Assembly: GCA_002633005.1 (NCBI GenBank) | Contig: NMRA01000008.1 | Coordinates: forward strand, 2,026,368 to 2,090,367 | DNA: 64,000 bases | DNA from: Phoronis australis | Lineage: Eukaryota; Phoronida; Phoronidae | Direction: 5' to 3' | In this document: one piece after another, positions 1 through 14,000 of the stretch | Layout of the letters: every line of letters starts with the position of its first letter | Position numbering within the stretch: the first letter of the stretch is position 1 | The notes under the pieces: model-generated | Database searches by the model: none | Told to the model about the DNA's origin: nothing | What the model saw: only the letters and a program-made list of their open reading frames with translations | Position numbers and translations under genes: made by a program

Positions 1-3000
1 GAAAAGTTCCAAGTAGAAATTTGTTTCTGGCATTCTAATGCTGTGCTAATCTCGTATGTTGGTAAATTTGTTTTTAATTCTATGTTTCTGTGGTGCTTTA
101 AGCAACTGGTGTATAGGATGTGCTTGTATTATGAAGATTACTCACATTTTGCCCCTAGCCTATTGAGGAGACAATGACCATGCCTTTCCATTTTGCAAAG
201 TACAACATACTACATATATGCCCTCTACTGGCCACTCTATGGTACCAATAAACAACCCTAAAAGGATACTGTATGCGGTGCAATTGTGGGTGCATTTCAA
301 CGCTCTGCGTTGCTCTTGTTTGCCTAGTAGTTAACTCGTCAACTAAAGCGTTCACTTGGCTGATTGGCTGGCATTAGGGTCACTACATGATGTCATTAGG
401 TTAAAAACTGAGATTACTAGATGGCACATGTTGATTTTTCGTTGTTAGAGAAAGATAAACAAAGGGGAGCTGGTAAGACCGCCGACAGTGTAAGTTCCGT
501 ATTTATGTCAAGGGAATTCAGTTTGGTTAGTAAATTGGCGCACTCAATAGTATTTTTCTCTCATTCTTTTGAATCACGTACATATCACAGATTTGTGAAA
601 AATGCTCCGATCAGGCAGTGACCCATGCCGATAACTCTGATGTCATCGAAGTTAAGTGTGCCCATAGTAGTGGAAGCGTCGACGCTTCGATGTTAAATAC
701 ACCTCTTTACTTCGGTGTTAACTTGAGCTGTTAACTTCGATTCAAGACCTAAGATAGGTGTTCCCATTCATTGAAGCTTCAGCAACACGGAAACTTCGGA
801 AAGGTCTTTTGAATACCCAAGCCTGGAACGAATGGACAGTTGTTATACGTTCTACCTAGGGCTGACAGAAAATCAGTGGGCCTCTCAGCTAGACCGTGCA
901 GTGATTAGAGCAGAAAAATGAAAGATTTCAAATTACTTAGATGGATTGACATTTGTGGAATTATTACCTGCACTGCATTACTCTTCCTGTTCTTGTTTAA
1001 AATTACTAATTTCATAGAAATTTACCAAACAAGGCTCAAAATATCTTTTACAATTAAGTTGGTGATAAATGACAAGTGTAGTGTTCCCTTGAACTCGATT
1101 CTGTGCTTTGGGAACATGAAACATCCAATTAGTAACAGCGACTCACTGATATTAAAAAATGTAGCAATGGGTAATATGCTCAGAAAGATGTTATTGTCAT
1201 GTACACTTGACGAAATTGGCTGCATCTTAAAATTAATAAAGCTGACGTGTGTTATTATATTTGTAACTTTGCCCTTAAGCTACACTTCAGATAAATCATC
1301 TTTCAATTTACCAACAACATTGTAATAGGCAACAGAAAAGGTCACGGCATTAAAATTGTAGGGAGTGAGGGGCAGAGTTGGACTAAATATGTTTAATTTA
1401 AATTGTTGTTTTTGTATGGCAGGTCTCTGCCTTTTGAACTGACTTGTACAACAAGAATTTTTAGTGGAGGAATCCCCATATATCTCTGATCTCTTATCTC
1501 TTGGTAACATGACTGTGAATTGGCAGAGTTTGCTGTGTACTTCCTTGCTTAGCCTAGTGAAACAATTAACCTTGGAGCTGGAGTGAAGCCATTGGCAGAT
1601 GTCCACTAATAGTTCATAGCATGCAATCTTCAGTGTTGGCTCAACATCTGTTGAGTGTGAACACAATGACCACCACAATGGATCTGTATATAGGTATGTA
1701 GGTCAGTCTCAGGGGGGATACTCAACTACATTTTGATGGGGGTACAGCTAGAATATAAAGCTTCTACAAGAAAGTCACCCCTTTGTAGAGATTTGTTCCA
1801 GGAAAAACCTTACTTTTGTGCGGGTTAATTCCACATTGAAACCTATTATTTTCGTAAAGAGTCTTGGATAGATGAATTTTGAAGCCTGAAGCAATCAAAA
1901 ATGAACACAACTTTCTGAGTGACATGTTCCATTTATAATTCTTCTATAGGAGTGACCCACTGGTGCAGTCAACCACAGCCCTGACTGGTTCTGGTTCATG
2001 AGTTTCCCAGTTATGTAACTGCACCATTACCATTTAAAATGTGCATGATAAAGCAATTTGTGATGACTATTAGTATTGCACAAGCATTTCTCAGCTAAAA
2101 CGCCTGTGGACAATTTGAGGCACAGCAGTACTTTTTTATTATGAACCATGACAAAGCTTCAGCATTCCTTTAGATGTTGAAGTGGCTGATGTTGTTGCTT
2201 ATAAAATTGTAAATTTTACTCAAGTTTGAGCTCCATATTTTGATGCAAGCAGCTGCAATGTTAGAATGTATATAGAATGGGCGAGGAACTAGGAGGAACT
2301 CCCATCATAGCAGAAAGATATACTAGACATGGTACTACTAGTTTCCGTACAAAAGTGTACCTTTTTTGAAAAAATACATAGGAAAGTTGCCTTTGATTCC
2401 CTAAAAAGGGTTCACTTGCAAGTTCACAGTGTACTGCAAAGATTCCTTTTTCTTACTTCAACAGTGTAGAGAAGGATTTTTATCTGATCAATGTTTTAAA
2501 ATGTGTTACACAAAAAATTCTCATTTTTGACAATATGTCAGAAAGACAATAGAACATGGACCGCCAACTCTGTATTCTTGATGCACAAAATCTCTGATAG
2601 CTTTGCACCATGACCAAAACTATTGGCTGCGACATCACGATTCACTAGTGGCGTCTGGTTAAGTTAGGATCACTTTTCTCTTGAAGAAATACGATACAAA
2701 TTAGCAAAAATGATTGCATTTGGTATTTTTATCGCGACCGAAGGTTCACCTTAATATATTCCTCATTCCGCTACCCCGCTACTATCGAAGTAGTCAGTTC
2801 TCCCCCTGAGTATGGAATTTGCTAGTAGACTGACATCATTTATCTTCAGCCAACTCTGTATTGTAAGGACAGTGCATTTTCACATTTTCGATTTTGTTCG
2901 CGAAGACCAATTGTTGTTTCTACCTAAAGCTAAATGTACAGTATGCTTTTCCGATAATTCAGTTGAGAAAACACAATCCATAGAAAGAGAATCCTCTGGA

Positions 3001-4468
3001 GGTTCATTCAGAAACAAAGAAACAATGTAGATTTTATGTCGGTATTACCTTATTCTCCTGACACAAAATTAAACATTGATTGTATTTCTTGTGTATGTAC
3101 CGGTACATCATATATATATGTACACATACCCCATTCACAGATGGTATGCAGCAGTTAAATAGAATTTCTCAAGAACATGAAATAATTGAAATACAGGGTC
3201 CTAATAGTGAGGTGACCTCAGTTTGCCTAATGTGACTTTAGAGTGACTAATTTCTGCACTTAACTTGCCAACCACAATTCCAAGAATGAGAATATACGCA
3301 AGTTTGTGATCTCTGCAATTTGCCAAAAATCATGACTGCCTGCCACCATGATGGTTAGCTATTTGTTAATTTTTTCTTGAAATTTTAATTTTATTTGGAT
3401 TAGCTGCAAGAACATATTTTTTCTAAGAAAAAGTGCAGCTGGCCGAATGGTAAAATTGGGCCCTAAATTGCCAGTTGAAAGTCGCATAAAACTTAAGGTT
3501 GGTGACAAGGCTTGCCAACTGAGGGTGTTCTGTTTGCCTTGGATGCTTAGGAATAAATTAGCAATATTCAGAGTGTCATGTTTAGGTCTTGAAGCTCAAC
3601 TGAATGTCATATTTTGAGGTTTGTTTTTAAATTTGTAAAATTTTAGCATTCCAGTTAATGTTTGTAGTGTTTTTTCAAAAACATTGTTTCTTCTCATGAA
3701 AGGACTTTAAAAATTATCGTCTCCTGAATTAAGTTTTGGAGTTAATGTTCACCAAAAGTTTTCTGTAACGCATCAAGAACAATATGTTAGCACATGGTAC
3801 ATATACAGGCTGTACTGATAGCATCCACATGCAGGGAATGTGCAAGAATCACAATCGATATATTTAAGTATAAACAGCAATAAATATGTATCTTATCTGG
3901 AGTATTCTGCCCAGCAATTTGAACTGAAACTATGGCAACAGTTTGGATACAGTCTCTGAAATTTGGGACTTTAAAATTCAAGTCGAAATTGAATTTTCAT
4001 GATTCTGAAGATTGATTGCACGGGTGAATTTGGCGTTTATATCTCTCTAATACTTGACACTGTGCTTTGGGAAATAGTCACAGGAGTTCCGCATTTTGAG
4101 CACCGGCATTCACCCCTAAAAGTGACTAACTATTATTGCCTACAGGTTCTGAAAACGACTGCATAAAACCATTGGAAGTATGATTTATCGCTCTCACACG
4201 TCCCCATAGTTAGGTGAACTATTGTTTGTCGTTGATCATAACTCTTGAATTTGGGATGGCTAATGTTGCCTATTTCTCAAGTTTGGTGTAAGGTGCGACC
4301 TTGTGTGAAATGTTTAATAATTTTGCAATGTCCCAAACAGGAGACTTTTTACCTCAACGTTTTTGTGTCATCAAATCCAGTCATTATACCGGTATTTTAC
4401 GCCAGAGCGTCGTTCTTTTGAAACTGTATTAGAGTCTGATTTGCATTTTTATTAACCCGCATACATAA

Positions 4469-4514
4469 GATAGCAAAATGAACCCACATTCACATGTGGA
4501 TGCATTTTGCTATC
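4469..4514. repeat. Short inverted repeat
   Basis: gatagcaaaatg at 4469-4480 pairs with cattttgctatc at 4503-4514. The inner bases (ccacat and atgtgg) pair too, giving a hairpin with about 18-bp imperfect arms. Probably a decayed mobile-element palindrome. Confidence 0.65.
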
Positions 4515-4549
4515 ATTATAGTCTGGCGACTGTCCATGATCGTTCGCGT

Positions 4550-5530
4550 GCTATATCTCCAAATCCCTTGATGGATGTCCCTTAAGTTTTGCAGGCAATT
4601 GTTCCTATTGTCGGCCAGCACGGACTAATTTTCAGATGGATCTGACTACAGTTGTGCTTCGTGTGGCAATTTTATTACGTAGATGGATTCATTAAGAAGA
4701 TGGTGCCACTTCCTTGTTTTCAAATGGATTCAATGTGTTCTGCATCACCTTGTCGTCGTTTTTAGTGTTTTTTAGTGTTTTGTGGTGTCTGCCTCCATTT
4801 CTGTTAAACCTCTCTAAGAATTATTATGAAAATGGCATATGTGTTTCTACTGTTGCACCTCCTAGTGGCAGTTTTTGTACGTCTGGGACTTCCTGCAGGA
4901 TCTTTGTTAAATTTGTCTGGTATATTTTTAAGAAGGTGCCAAGGGTTGATGGTGACTTTTGGACGGTTGGGCCCCCTAGTGACTATGTTAGTTTTTTACA
5001 TTTTCTTCCGTATCTTTGGAGCTCCTTGATGGATTGTCATGAAACGTTTCTCAAAGGTTTCTAATAAAGAGACGATTCAACATACTGTATGCCACTTGGT
5101 GTTAAGAGTCTGATTTTTTGGCGTCTGGCTCTCTATCAGGAAAACCACTGGGAATCATTATGAAATTTAGCATACATGTTACTATTGGCTCGGGAAGTGC
5201 ATGACTGACAATCATGAACGGGTCTGACTACTGTGGCATCCTCTTGTATCAATTTTTTGCCCATGGCTCGATTCAAAACCATTGATGGATCTTTTCATGA
5301 AATTTGGCACGTGTTTGTATTGAAGAGAGTCGTCTTGTGGCAATTTTGTTTTTATTTGTATTTGTCTTGATATCTGGCAATTAAGTTCCTTAATGGAACT
5401 TGTGAAATTTTACAAATAAGTTATCATCACGTACGTGACGTCACCTAGCTGGTTTGTTTCAAATGGATTTGACCTGTGGTGCGCTTCCTAGTGGGCTTTC
5501 TGTTGTTTTTGTGTCCTTCATTCCCCGCCT
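4550..5530. repeat. Degenerate low-order tandem repeat region
   Basis: Motifs such as cctagtggcagtttttgta, gccccctagtgac, tgtggcaatttt and tgatggat..tcatgaaa recur every 150-300 bases in this stretch. Very similar phrases (ccccctattggcacttttgt, ccacctattggcaatttta, caagaaatttggcagatg) recur at 37780-38200. I read both as old copies of one tandemly organised repeat family; boundaries are uncertain. Confidence 0.4.
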
Positions 5531-8043
5531 TCCATATGTTCCAAGCTGCGTGAAGAATACCGATGAATGGTCAGATGTGCTCCTTCCTATTGAGGAGACC
5601 ATTTCTAACATGCTATGCACCCTCTAGAGACTATCTCAGTTATTAGTTCACTAACGTTGCTCCATTTAGTGAGAATGATCATCTCTTGTATTTGCGTTGT
5701 ATATGATGTACGCCCACTCGCCCACTCGGTAGGTGCATACTCAGACAGTTGTTTTATATATCTGAGGTGCATATCAACTCACTAGACAACATGCACTCAC
5801 AGTGCTTTATTCTCTATTAGTCTAAAGAAAGTCACAGTGTTTATGTTCATCTGGGTTAATTAGACGAACCTTCAATGACATTCCTTATTGCTAGAACTAA
5901 ACTCCAGTCAGGCAAGATGAATGCTATTCTGGGCTGTGCACTCAAAATGCTTATTGCTCAATAGTATGGAGTCTATACTTGTACAACTTTTAATTAGCTA
6001 TCCTGCAGTATGTCTGACTGACTTTGCCCATGTTGTAGGGGTCATTTGCTCTGCTAGGTCACTGACACTGTGTACACATATTATCAGTTGACTGTGCAAA
6101 TTAGATCAAATATAACTAGATATGTGTATAAGGTACTGTGACTGGTGTGTGTTGATAAGACTATAAATTGTGTTTGATTAAATAAATGGTTCACGATTTC
6201 TTTACTTTGGATTTAATATCTCTGAGAATCCATTGAGATTATTAACCCATTTGACCCGCAGAAGTTTCAAACTCGCACCCCTGCCCTGATGTGGGATGTC
6301 CCTGGAAAATTTCACTCTGTCAGAGAATTTTGTGTGAAAATGGTACTTCTCTGTACCGTAGTCTTCTTGTGTACCTTGCATTTAAGGGTTTCCATCAAAA
6401 AGGTGCTATGACTCATCTAGGATTTGAAAAATGTAATTCCAAATTCATGAGATTGGCACTCGCCATGGGGATTCCATATGAGGTCACCCCGATCTCATAG
6501 GACAGAGACCAGGTATTCCCCCCCAAAAAACATGTCTGTCAGCATTTGCCAATCGACTGTGTGACATCTGCGGTAAAAATTGACAGTAAGTCTGTGATGG
6601 TAATTTATGTCTGAATATTTATTGACCTAAAACAACAAGGAATTGTACATTTCAATGAAATTTATTTATCATCACTTTCTTTGGTTGTCATTTTTGGCCA
6701 GGTTGTCTAGAATCTGGCCTTCTTTTGTCTCTCTTACCCGTGCCACCCAATCCGTCACTTTTTCAAACTGGCTATCCTTATCCCAGTGACGGCCATGGTG
6801 AGTGCCTGCTACTTCAGTACAATGTCACCAATTAGGGACAAAAATAACTGCCGAAATTGATCATTTTTCAAAAAATTCATGGTTGTGAATACATGCCATT
6901 ACTCAAAATTTTGTCTGATCATGTTCATGGTATTGAACTTAAAAATGGTTTTAATAGCATATATCTGATGGTATCTTTGTGATGAAATGGAAGAACTTTT
7001 CACTTGTCCGCGATATTGTGTCCTAAATCGGTGAGATTTTGCAGTGTACCGTGGCATGCCTCTGTTTACAGTCTGAATGGAAGCAAACCAGATCCTCTAT
7101 TATGATAAAATATTAAACAAAATGTATGGAAAATTAATGGCCATGAATCGCCTAGATTTATTATCGTAGTCAGTTAATCCCTGTTGGGCCGCAGTAATTG
7201 TCGCAAACTTCATACCAACATTGCTTCAGGCACGCGATGCGATGTGGCACAGTTGAAACATATTGTTCTCCATTGAAACTGTTATGTCACTAGTTTTTTT
7301 GTCACATGACACAAATAAACCATTTAGCATGCTCTCACTGGAGATTTCGTCTTCACCATCTTCAGATAATTGAATTTGTGACCGGTTGAAATTGATTTTT
7401 GCTCGGGATATCTGAGCTAAAGAATCACAATGCTTAAAAACAATCTTTTTGACACATGTTATTGGTCATTTTTGAGAGTTGAGACCTTTCATTCACTTCC
7501 TCTGCAAAGTTTTCTCAGCAGCCATGGCCCAGGGTTTCGTGGACGCATGAATCTCATGAAGGAGGCTTGCGTGCATGCTTCCCTTGTAATACATCGTGAT
7601 TCTTGTGAAGTTGTGCATCTCGTGTCTGCAGAACCCAGGTTCTACATTTCCCCCAGAAGGAAGAAGTTTTTACAAAATAAATAATCGGAATGTCTTGCTC
7701 ATTTTAAATATTAAAAAGTGTTGTGCATTTTTGTTTTTTAGCCTCTTTATGTTGTTCTCATCCTTAATGTTTCGTCTTTAGCACAGTGTAACTATAAAAA
7801 CTAGTGTTCAGGAGTACATGTGTTGTTGGGAGCTGCCATATTACAGTGTACCAAGCTTATTTTACATATTGCACTTAAATTGATTAAATTACCTGATAGG
7901 TAAATTTTATTAAGGGACAGTTATTTAATAGGATGATATCTATAGGTTGGAACAGATAGATGTTAATTTGGAAGTTAATAAGATACTCTGTAATAGCAAT
8001 TAATTATCAATATGTTAATAAATGCTCTTGTTTTTTATTTCAG

Positions 8044-8091
8044 CATCATGCAATTGAGACGGATATAGGCGTCCTCAACTGTTATGTCCAG
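8044..8091 (+). CDS. ndrg: NDRG exon a (first recognised)
   Basis: Sixteen codons, phase 0 at both ends, after a T-rich tract ending in cag and before gtaatg. It encodes HHAIETDIGVLNCYVQ, matching the NDRG segment that precedes the first beta strand (vertebrate relatives read QDIETLHGSVHV). No start codon is present, so at least one upstream exon exists. Confidence 0.85.
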
Positions 8092-11000
8092 GTAATGTCA
8101 GTCTTTTATGACTTCTTCTTTGTGCACACAGTTTCTTTGAGTACTTTTTCAAGTGTTATTGATTACGTTGCTGAATTAGAAAATTTGCTGCGGTCTCCCA
8201 TAACTCACTGTCAGTCATTTGTCTAATGTGAGTCAGGTCTGCAGAAGGATGGTCTGTCAGTGTGGTTGTTGATGTGTGTCTCTGGACAGGTCTTCACTAG
8301 CTCAATAACAACTTCTAACTACCAACATATTTTGCATTACTCTCTGTGGATAACTGAGTCTGTTTGTGTAGCACAAGATGGCATATTTGACCCAAATCAC
8401 ATGAGGCTTCAATTTCTGGTTGCTGTCAAATGAATGTAGTTGTAGTTTCAGATCTGTGTAGATTCCAGCACAATGATTTCGCTAATTATCTGACAAGAAA
8501 CGGTTTGGAAGCCGAAAGACAAAACATTTTTTTAATCAAGTTGGCTCAAGTGTCCTCAATGCAGATCTTGGTCTCTATCATATGTAGTTTACTTATATGG
8601 TAAAAATTGGGAAAAAATAATTTTTATATTTACATTTCTTATACGTTTTCAAAGACTTTCTACATAGCTTTAAATGCTCAAAATTAATTACATGTTTGGT
8701 GACAAGCTGGACTTAACTAATCGTGCTGTCAATGAAGTAAAATTTTCTTAAAAGCTGTGGTTTTGTGAAAAAGAAATTCATCCACTGTGTTTCCAAGCAG
8801 ATGAATATTTATACCACAGGCATTCCAGTAGTGTAGCAAAATAATTCAGCATCAAGCCCTTGTACACGTGTCTCAAGCCCGCCTTGTCATACATATGAGA
8901 AAAATGTTACTTGAAAAGAAAACGTAATGATAATTCATAAACCTGTAACAGCATTTTTGAAATTCCACTTTTTTGTTGTCGCTTCTGTTGTTTTACTTTT
9001 CTTTTCTCGTTAGTTTTACTTAAACTACACAGCCACGTGACCTGATTAATGGCAGATTAGTATAAAGTCAAAAAGTCAAATTCTACAATGTTTTTCTACT
9101 TTCAGAAAACGTATACTTTTAATGAGTTAAAATCAATATTTCCGTTAAGTTCTGTATATATTTGGTTGAATGCGCAGACTTAAGGTGCTTTCTAACCTTA
9201 AAGTGTGTACATATTGCACGTTTATCCACTGGCTGTAAGAAATCTAATGCATTACGTGCGGCAACGATCCAAGAACAGGTTTCTTTCAAGTGCAAATTGC
9301 AAACATTGGCTCGCAAAGGCTCAGTAGCGATCAAAGCCCTGGGCTGAAATTGTCAGCAGTCCACCTGTGAATAGAGAAAAGTTACAGTCATCACTTGTTT
9401 AGCGCGCAGCGTGGCGCCATGTGAAATTTCACTTTGACAAACTTTTCAACAAAAATAAAGGATAAGAATGATTAAGAATATGATTCGTTTGGTTTGTAGG
9501 GTGGTTAAGTTTTGAAACAACATAATACGTTTCGTTTATTTGTTCGCAAATTAATCAGCCTTTTAAAAATGACTATTTTGGCTATCATTATTGTGTGAAA
9601 TGAGCAAAGAATGTGTTGAGAATAGCGTTACAGATCTTGCTACACTAAGACTAGCCTAGGCAAGGTGCTTTACCCTAGCCAAGCTGCAAGTCGAGCCTAT
9701 TTGCCTGAGTGAATTGAGTGTGTAAATCTTTGTTTGAAAATACTGCTTGCCTGTAATTATTTCCATCAGATTAGGTTTATTGCCTTGTAAACACAGGGTA
9801 TGGTAATGGGCTGTCTCTAGATGATTGGGGAGAGTAGGTTGTAATTTGTAAACACAAATTATAAGTCACATTATTAACCTATCTTTAGAATTGTATTTTG
9901 TCGCTTTTGCAGGGAAAGATCACATCTGCTGGGTTTGTTATTCTAACAGTGCACGACTTGGGATGCAACCGTAAGTTTACCAATAGTGGCTGGGCCCTAC
10001 AAGCGCTGTCTTATCACTGGCAGCGCACCCTCAATCAAATTTCAGTGGTTCACGTAATGTGCCCTGGATGAATTCTCCTGTCTTCTTTTCCACCGTCTTT
10101 AAATTTATGTTCAAAAGTTTTCTTAGGTAAGGCCGATGCCATGCAATGGTGAGGGGTGATCTCATACCATACCACGGGGCACTCCACCATGTCTACCTCT
10201 ATTGACATTTGGAAAGTGGACACCTAGATGCATGTCCTTCTCATTTTATCTGCCAGTCATCATTATCCCCATCAGCTTCTCTTTCTTTCTGTTAATACTT
10301 AGCTGGCGATTCCTGGAGTTATGAGGGTTAAATATTTAACAATCTGATTACTAGTATAAGGTATCATCAACACACCATGTCTCACTTATGAAGCTTTTAG
10401 ATTTGTTATGCAGTGACTTAGCACTCATGCTTCAGGGAGGAAATTGTCCCTTGAAGAGGATATCTGTATGTGGATACTGATGCATAGCAGGAGCTAAACA
10501 GCACTCCATTTTGCCTAGAAAATTTAATTAGGCCTTTTGCTGTCATAAAATTGATCTCTTAATATTCATTGCCGCGATAGGTTTCTATTTCCGTTTAACT
10601 AAGAAGAACATCAAAACCAAAATGCTGAGAGTTTATTGGGAAGGGCCATTATATTAAAGTTGCAGATTCAAAATTGGTGACAGTGACTTTTGAGGTGCTG
10701 GCTGCTTCGTCGATAATTCATCGTTATTGGCGTGGTAATGTTTTTAAATTAGGTATAAGCACTTTGATTAAGATTTCAACACTGACAGCTAAACAGTGGT
10801 GAAATGCAGCTTTAAGACATCCCTCGCAAACCAAGTTGCAATTGTATCCATGGATACTTGGTAAATGTGAAAACAAAAAAATTCCGCAAATGACTGACAT
10901 TTGTATTAATGACCTACCTTGCGGCCGCATTACTATTCCCCAATGCCACGTCACCGTACTTACTGGACACGGTTAAGGGATTTGCTGTGGAATATTTTTG

Positions 11001-14000
11001 CCACAAAGTGCATTCTCATGAGAAACATTTTGCTACTTGTATACACTTTAAATTTGCAACATCTGCAGTATGTTGTATTTTAAACTGATTTGTCTAAATA
11101 ATCTCACAAAGAGATAGTAATTAACAGGCTCATTTTGAGCTGGCAACTCTGTGATATATTCAGCATAATTGAGGAGCAAATCCATGGACTGGGTTATTGG
11201 ACACATTGCATTTTTTTGGAAATACACAAGATAGGGGACAAAAACTATGGAATCACCCGTAGTATTGATTTTTCACAGTGATCAAAAACTGGGAAATACT
11301 GGTCACAGAAATGTTGAGGAGTGTATGATGTTAACAATATGAGAGGTTATCTACTTTGTATATTCATCTAACCCTGAATATTGTACTTTTCGTTCATTTG
11401 TCATACATTGGGCGAACTACTAACCCATTGCATCAAGCTGTTTGGGTTTACACTTAAATATACACACATCAAATTTCTGTGGTTTCTCAAATATTTTATA
11501 GCAACAGCTATAAACCAGTGGCCCATTCCAAGAAACTGTTTTACATTAAGTGTAAGATTTGTCTCATCTTCCAAACTTTGAAACTTCCACATCTAGTAAG
11601 TTGGTCAAAATCAAGACAAAACTTAAGTCAAAAATGTCAAAATTAAGATCTTTTTCTTGAAACGAACGTGAGACAAATTGAAGTTTTGCCTTAAAATTGA
11701 CTGAAATTTAATATTTGTCTTAGCCAGGTCATTTTTGTTGGAACAGGCCCCTACCTTACATGAAAAATAACTGTTGATTTAGACCACTAACTGTTATGAA
11801 ATTGATTTCTTCGTTCCTTAGTGAAACTATAGGTGACCATGCTGGGCACATAAACGACGTGTCGTAACAAGCCATCCTGTACAGCATGATGTCGAGTAAT
11901 AACAAAGTGTCAGTTATTTTCTTTTTCTTTTTTTGTAAGTTCTTTGTTAACCCAGAATTGTTTAAATCAAACGATCGCTTCTAGAACGTGACGCGTGGTT
12001 CTAGCCGCTTTAAGATAGATTGAAGTGGCCCCCAGGGGGCTCTTTCGGAAATATCTGGTTGTTGTATTAGTTACAATAACAATCAGACAGCAGATTTGTT
12101 GAAATAATCAAGAAATGAATATAGAGCTCTCTTAAGTTGAATGGATTTGTCCTCTTCTCATTTTGCAATTCTGTCTCCATACTAAGCCTATGTAGTGCAT
12201 ATATTAAGCTATACTTACAAATGAAACCCACGTTTTCAGAAATTTCTATTACTGTAAAGTCTTAGCAATTTAGCACACATTATAGCAGATTAGCGAAGTT
12301 TCATTGTTTCACATTAAATGATCCGCAGTTAGCAGAATGATGCTTTGTCGTATCCAAGTTCTGTACAATTTAATTGGTACAAAGTTGTATAAATACAAAA
12401 TGATTTGTATCTTTGGAACAATGTGGGTAAAAACGGTGAATCAAAATCTGAAATAACATTGATCAGTAACTAGTAGAATGTTATGTTTAGAATTTTTCAT
12501 AAAGATATATTCGCATCATCAAACAATATTTTGAAAAAAATGTGGGCGTTCACAACAGTGTGTCAGAAGCCCTCGGAAGTAAAAGAAGTGCAATTATAGC
12601 AATTATTTTTCTCCAACATTGGTAAGATTTCACTGTACTGATGAATGAATAATCAATGACTAATCTTGACTTATTGAAACTTAACAAGAATTGAACATTG
12701 TTGGCAACAAGAAGGGTAATTACTTTTTACGCTGAATGCTAATGGAGTGCGAGTGCTATAAGAACAGATCAACGAATGTTATCCACTGTTTAACTTTTTC
12801 ATCTCATGGGACTCAACTTGTTAGCTATTCCAGGACCAGTTCATTCAGCCTGTCAAGACAGATATCTTGCTTGCATTTCAGAACAGTGCACGGTTGACTT
12901 GTCACATTCTTTTGACAGTTTGACAGCTTGCTGCCAAGTTACCCTAATCCCTGTTAGAACTGTGAAGTAGACTGAAGTTTACCTGTGAGGTTTAGTGTTA
13001 ACTATTGAGTTTAGGTCTGGGTGATGCTATGATCATTGTAGTTGTTGCATGTGGTAGCACTGTTGTTTAGCTCTGTTTAAAAAGACCTTTTCAATGTAGT
13101 AATGAATCGAGTTTATGATTTTGTAGTAAATGAAACAAGTTAGTTGTAAAAAGTGAATTATGTTTTTAGAAAAATATGAACGCGGTATCAAAGTTCAAAC
13201 GCGGATAAAAATGCTAAAATACTGATTGCATCCAGGCAGTAACTAAATCAGAAAAACGTAAACGGCCTCCATAGGTGACTGTGCATGACTGTACAAGTTT
13301 TGGGCAGTCTAGGCAATGGGTAAGTGTCAGCTGTGCACCATTGTGCATCAAATAGACATTGGCCATTGTTCATATTGAACCAATGAGGAGGCTACAACTA
13401 CCAGGCCATAATATGTAACTCCAGTGTAGCATCCTACTGGATACGGCTGTGTTCTCCGTGGACATCACCCGCCACATCTGACGGGTGTTTGTTAGGCACA
13501 AACTCATAAACAGACCAAAGGCTTTGTAATTTTCCTTTAAATCCATGCTGAGTGGCCGCTGTCACTCCACAGGTGTCCCTGCAAGGTAGCATGATGGTAC
13601 TTCTGTCTGTGGAGCCCTGCAATGTCTTAAGCAGCTTTTGACCCCATGAGTAGTTAGTTTCATTATAATCCCAGATGGAGGAGACCCCTTTACATGCGAT
13701 TTGGTAATAGTACCTATGGAGGCTCTTTTATAACACCAGAGACATCATAGAACACTTTCCAGTGCTACATGGCCAGTGAAACTTAATTGTGGTAAAATCC
13801 GATCAACTTAGCACGCAATATGGTGGACAAGTGACGTTTCATTTGCTCATTTTTTGGGGAAAAATTGGCTGTACCATATTAGTGCTTTACCTTATTCAAG
13901 TTTGTTCTCAACAATATCATTGATACATTGAGAGAATTCCTAACAATGTTAGAATACCTAAGGTCTTCTAACATTGTTAAGTGATAGATAGAAAAGAGCA

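Larger units (their letters stand above)
1..8043. other. Upstream intron/intergenic DNA, missing NDRG start
   Basis: About 8 kb with no coding sequence I can support. Open frames here (for example 421-621, 918-1325, 2812-3030, 7430-7684) are short, show no family resemblance and lack splice context. The NDRG start exon should be here or left of the window. It contains a hairpin at 4469-4514 and a degenerate repeat region at about 4550-5530 (separate entries). Confidence 0.5.

Noticed and set aside
918-1325. 135-codon open frame as NDRG first exon or separate gene
   Set aside because: No similarity to NDRG N-termini, no donor in a suitable phase seen, and AT-rich hydrophobic composition expected by chance.
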